A stretch of 45,979 bases of DNA. Origin: Cytophagales bacterium. GTDB taxonomy: Bacteria > Bacteroidota > Bacteroidia > Cytophagales > CCMP332. Shown in pieces: positions 44,162-45,979 of this stretch (position 1 is its first letter; the number at the start of each line of letters is the position of its first letter). The notes below the pieces were generated by a model. The model did not search any database. It was not told the origin of the DNA and saw only the letters and a list, made by a program, of their open reading frames with translations. The stretch is from positions 1-45,979 of the forward strand of contig JANQSY010000058.1 of NCBI GenBank assembly GCA_028279065.1, read 5' to 3'. The position numbers were made by a program, and so were the translations under genes.

Positions 44162-45142
44162 TTACGCAAATTTGATGCTCCGCTTAACCCGGTTGATCAT
44201 TGACCTGAAGTCCGCCTCGAGAATCTCCCCGGAGCTCATTTTCCTCTGAACTCCATATTCCAAAAGTTTTGTATTAATCGTTGCGCCTGCTTCAAAACCT
44301 TGCAGATGATCATATAAGGGATTGGACCCAGTTCTGTTTGAAAATACATAATGATAGTGTAAATGGATCAGCTCGCTTATTTTCTCCACTTTATAGGCTT
44401 CATTTTTGCATTTGTGTTGTACATGGAAGGGGCAGTTGTATCTCTTGTCCAACGATATTGCATCCAAATCCCGACTGATCAACGATGCGGTTATTGTTGC
44501 CTGATCTGTATTGCGTATCCTTTTTCTTTTATGCTTTAGATCCGCCTGCATGACTTTTTCGAAATGCTTTTTCCATTCGGTGAAGAAACCATTTGACCTG
44601 TGGGTGATGACCAAGCCCGCATTATAATATTCTATTATTTCCTGGTCATCCATTGTGGTATTTACATATCTGCCCCTGTCCTGCAGTCCCAGGATCTGAA
44701 ACATTTTTTTCCAATACTCTCCATTTACTCCTGAATAATTTCTATCTGTACCTATTCCTTTAAAATCCACCGGACGAGCATAGACTTCTCCGGGAGAAAC
44801 CTTATTTAATATTTCAGGTGGATCAAGAAACAGGGTATCCGTGTCAAGGAATACAAGCACATCTGAATCGGTGTTGTTTTCCCTATGGGCGCAACTCAGG
44901 ATCTTATTTGCAATAGGGTAAAACTTATAATCCTTGTTTAACTCCTCATCTACATAATCAACCTGGAGTTCTTCAAAAACCTCAACCGTCGAAGAATGGA
45001 TTCTTTTGCTTTTACGGGGGGAATAACTGAATATTTTCGACTGACTGAATTGTCCACCAAAATTCCTGATGCTAAAAGCGAGCAATTTTGCCATAGGTTC
45101 CAGATACCCGCTCTCAGTGCAAAAAATAAAATCTACTTTCAT
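44162..45142 (-). CDS. GT-A fold glycosyltransferase-like protein
   Basis: 326 aa. A Rossmann-like start (MKVDFIFCTESGYLEPMAKL) leads to the strand DVLVFLDTDTLFL, with a metal-binding DxD at D100-D102, as in nucleotide-sugar GT-A enzymes (GT8-like shape). YNAGLVITHRSNGFFTEW is the usual acceptor-side segment. There is no membrane helix, so it acts in the cytoplasm. The sugar is unknown and no polysaccharide cluster is visible beside it. Confidence 0.75.
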   Translation of the reverse strand: MKVDFIFCTESGYLEPMAKLLAFSIRNFGGQFSQSKIFSYSPRKSKRIHSSTVEVFEELQVDYVDEELNKDYKFYPIANKILSCAHRENNTDSDVLVFLDTDTLFLDPPEILNKVSPGEVYARPVDFKGIGTDRNYSGVNGEYWKKMFQILGLQDRGRYVNTTMDDQEIIEYYNAGLVITHRSNGFFTEWKKHFEKVMQADLKHKRKRIRNTDQATITASLISRDLDAISLDKRYNCPFHVQHKCKNEAYKVEKISELIHLHYHYVFSNRTGSNPLYDHLQGFEAGATINTKLLEYGVQRKMSSGEILEADFRSMINRVKRSIKFA

Positions 45143-45228
45143 ATCCGGTGCTTCTAATCCACCTCAGGAGTCAAAGGAAAATCACAGAGTCTAAGCCGGC
45201 CCCAATAATATTGATTTTTTTGCCTGCC

Positions 45229-45979
45229 CTAGGCTTTTTCATCCAACTGGACGGCTTTAGGATGAAAAAGTTCTTCTGGCTTTACTCGCCTTGAGGCCAG
45301 CCCTTGCTCAAAGGCATACCTACATAGGGTTTGGAGGGTATTCAGGTTTGACGAATAGCCATAACTATAAAAATTATCACCCATAAGCTTACGGGTGCTT
45401 TCATATTCCTGCCCGTACCAGGGCAGGGAATCAAAGGCCCAACCCAGTCTTCGCATAAAACCATAGCTCATTTTTTTGGCAGAGGAATATGCTTTGAAGA
45501 TCGATGTGGCCAGTTCAAGGTCCTGATCCAAAAGGGTCCTTTTCACCGCCAGGGCATGCATGATAGGAAAGATGCCTGTCTTTCCGAAATATTCCTGCTC
45601 TACCTTCTTTGAATCCGGAAACAACCTTCTGACCCTGGGATCGCCCTCTGCGAATGCTTTCGGCTCCGCTGCATGGAAGAGAGCATCAACCGCCCCTGAG
45701 ACCAGGAGTTCGGATTCGTCTTTGCCCTCTTCACCATAACTTACTTTAATTCCCTTTGGAATGTTCCGCTCCTGTTTTGATGCCTTTCCTCCTACATCTT
45801 TTGTGGAGTCTGCCCTGGAGACCACCCAATGGACATCGCCTGGATCCAATCCATATTCATCCTTTAACATCCCCCTTATCCAAACCAGGGAGGTAGAAGA
45901 ATATCCCGGGGTGCCCACCTTTTTTCCCTTTAGATCTTGGGGATTGTTGATACCGCTTTCTGAGTTTACGAAGATGCTT
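45229..45979 (-). CDS. 4,5-dihydroxyphthalate decarboxylase-like protein (truncated at right edge)
   Basis: The minus-strand frame is open through position 45979, so the N-terminus is beyond the window; about 250 residues are present. The pattern resembles 4,5-dihydroxyphthalate decarboxylase and its periplasmic-binding-protein-like relatives: KVGTPGYSSTSLVWIRGML, then EYGLDPGDVHW, the LLVSGAVDALFHA segment, and a C-terminus with YAFEQGLASRRVKPEELF. True activity or substrate binding cannot be decided; other family members are uncharacterised. Confidence 0.75.
   Translation of the reverse strand, partial: SIFVNSESGINNPQDLKGKKVGTPGYSSTSLVWIRGMLKDEYGLDPGDVHWVVSRADSTKDVGGKASKQERNIPKGIKVSYGEEGKDESELLVSGAVDALFHAAEPKAFAEGDPRVRRLFPDSKKVEQEYFGKTGIFPIMHALAVKRTLLDQDLELATSIFKAYSSAKKMSYGFMRRLGWAFDSLPWYGQEYESTRKLMGDNFYSYGYSSNLNTLQTLCRYAFEQGLASRRVKPEELFHPKAVQLDEKA

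Overview
The window comes from a member of the Bacteroidota, probably a marine or environmental Flavobacteriia/Saprospiria-type genome. Seen in the sequence: several large secreted proteins end in the type IX secretion (T9SS) type A sorting domain with its FPNP motif, lipoproteins carry Bacteroidota-style lipoboxes, and some promoters look like TAnnTTTG. No rRNA, tRNA or CRISPR array was recognised.

Layout. (1) 1-18.7 kb is mostly core or secretome: a truncated T9SS protein, an ATP-grasp protein, a HisA-like protein lacking usual catalytic residues, an FKBP lipoprotein and DHH phosphoesterase pair, ndk, four T9SS proteins (one 1159 aa with a beta-helix, one HmuY-like), an alpha/beta hydrolase with a DUF2568/YrdB-like membrane protein, a TapB/DUF3108-like protein, and a glycosyltransferase with C-terminal MORN repeats next to a MORN/TonB protein. 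(2) 18.8-22.6 kb is partly decayed: an HExxH protein and a truncated, frameshifted paralogue flank a serine hydrolase, and the paralogue remnant is joined to a small gene carrying an amber stop. (3) 22.7-30.3 kb is a defence island read leftwards: an AbiH family gene, a PtuA/PtuB (Septu-like) pair, and a two-gene short prokaryotic Argonaute operon whose partner joins a SMEK-like putative nuclease domain to an APAZ-like region. (4) 31242-36648 is a 5.4-kb IS1595-family transposon with 23-bp imperfect terminal inverted repeats and a perfect 8-bp target duplication (CATGATCT). It has split a DUF6090-like membrane protein gene: removing the element and one duplication joins 36786-36649 to 31233-30667 in frame, giving 234 codons. 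Its cargo includes an SRAP (HMCES/YedK) protein, a GIY-YIG-like protein, three membrane proteins and small hypotheticals. (5) 36.9-46 kb returns to ordinary genes: an outer-membrane protein, katG divergent from oxyR, an MDR oxidoreductase, an SDR divergent from a TetR regulator with two matching operators between them, a GNAT acetyltransferase, a GT-A glycosyltransferase and the end of a 4,5-dihydroxyphthalate decarboxylase-like gene.

The most interesting parts are the SMEK-APAZ/short-pAgo operon and the transposon with its two unexplained repeat families: five copies of a 20-bp palindrome (ATATCCC-N8-GGGAT) that all lie in gene leader regions of the island and transposon, and five copies of a bipartite 19-mer (TTGGTCGG-N4/5-GGTAGC) that build two long imperfect hairpins.
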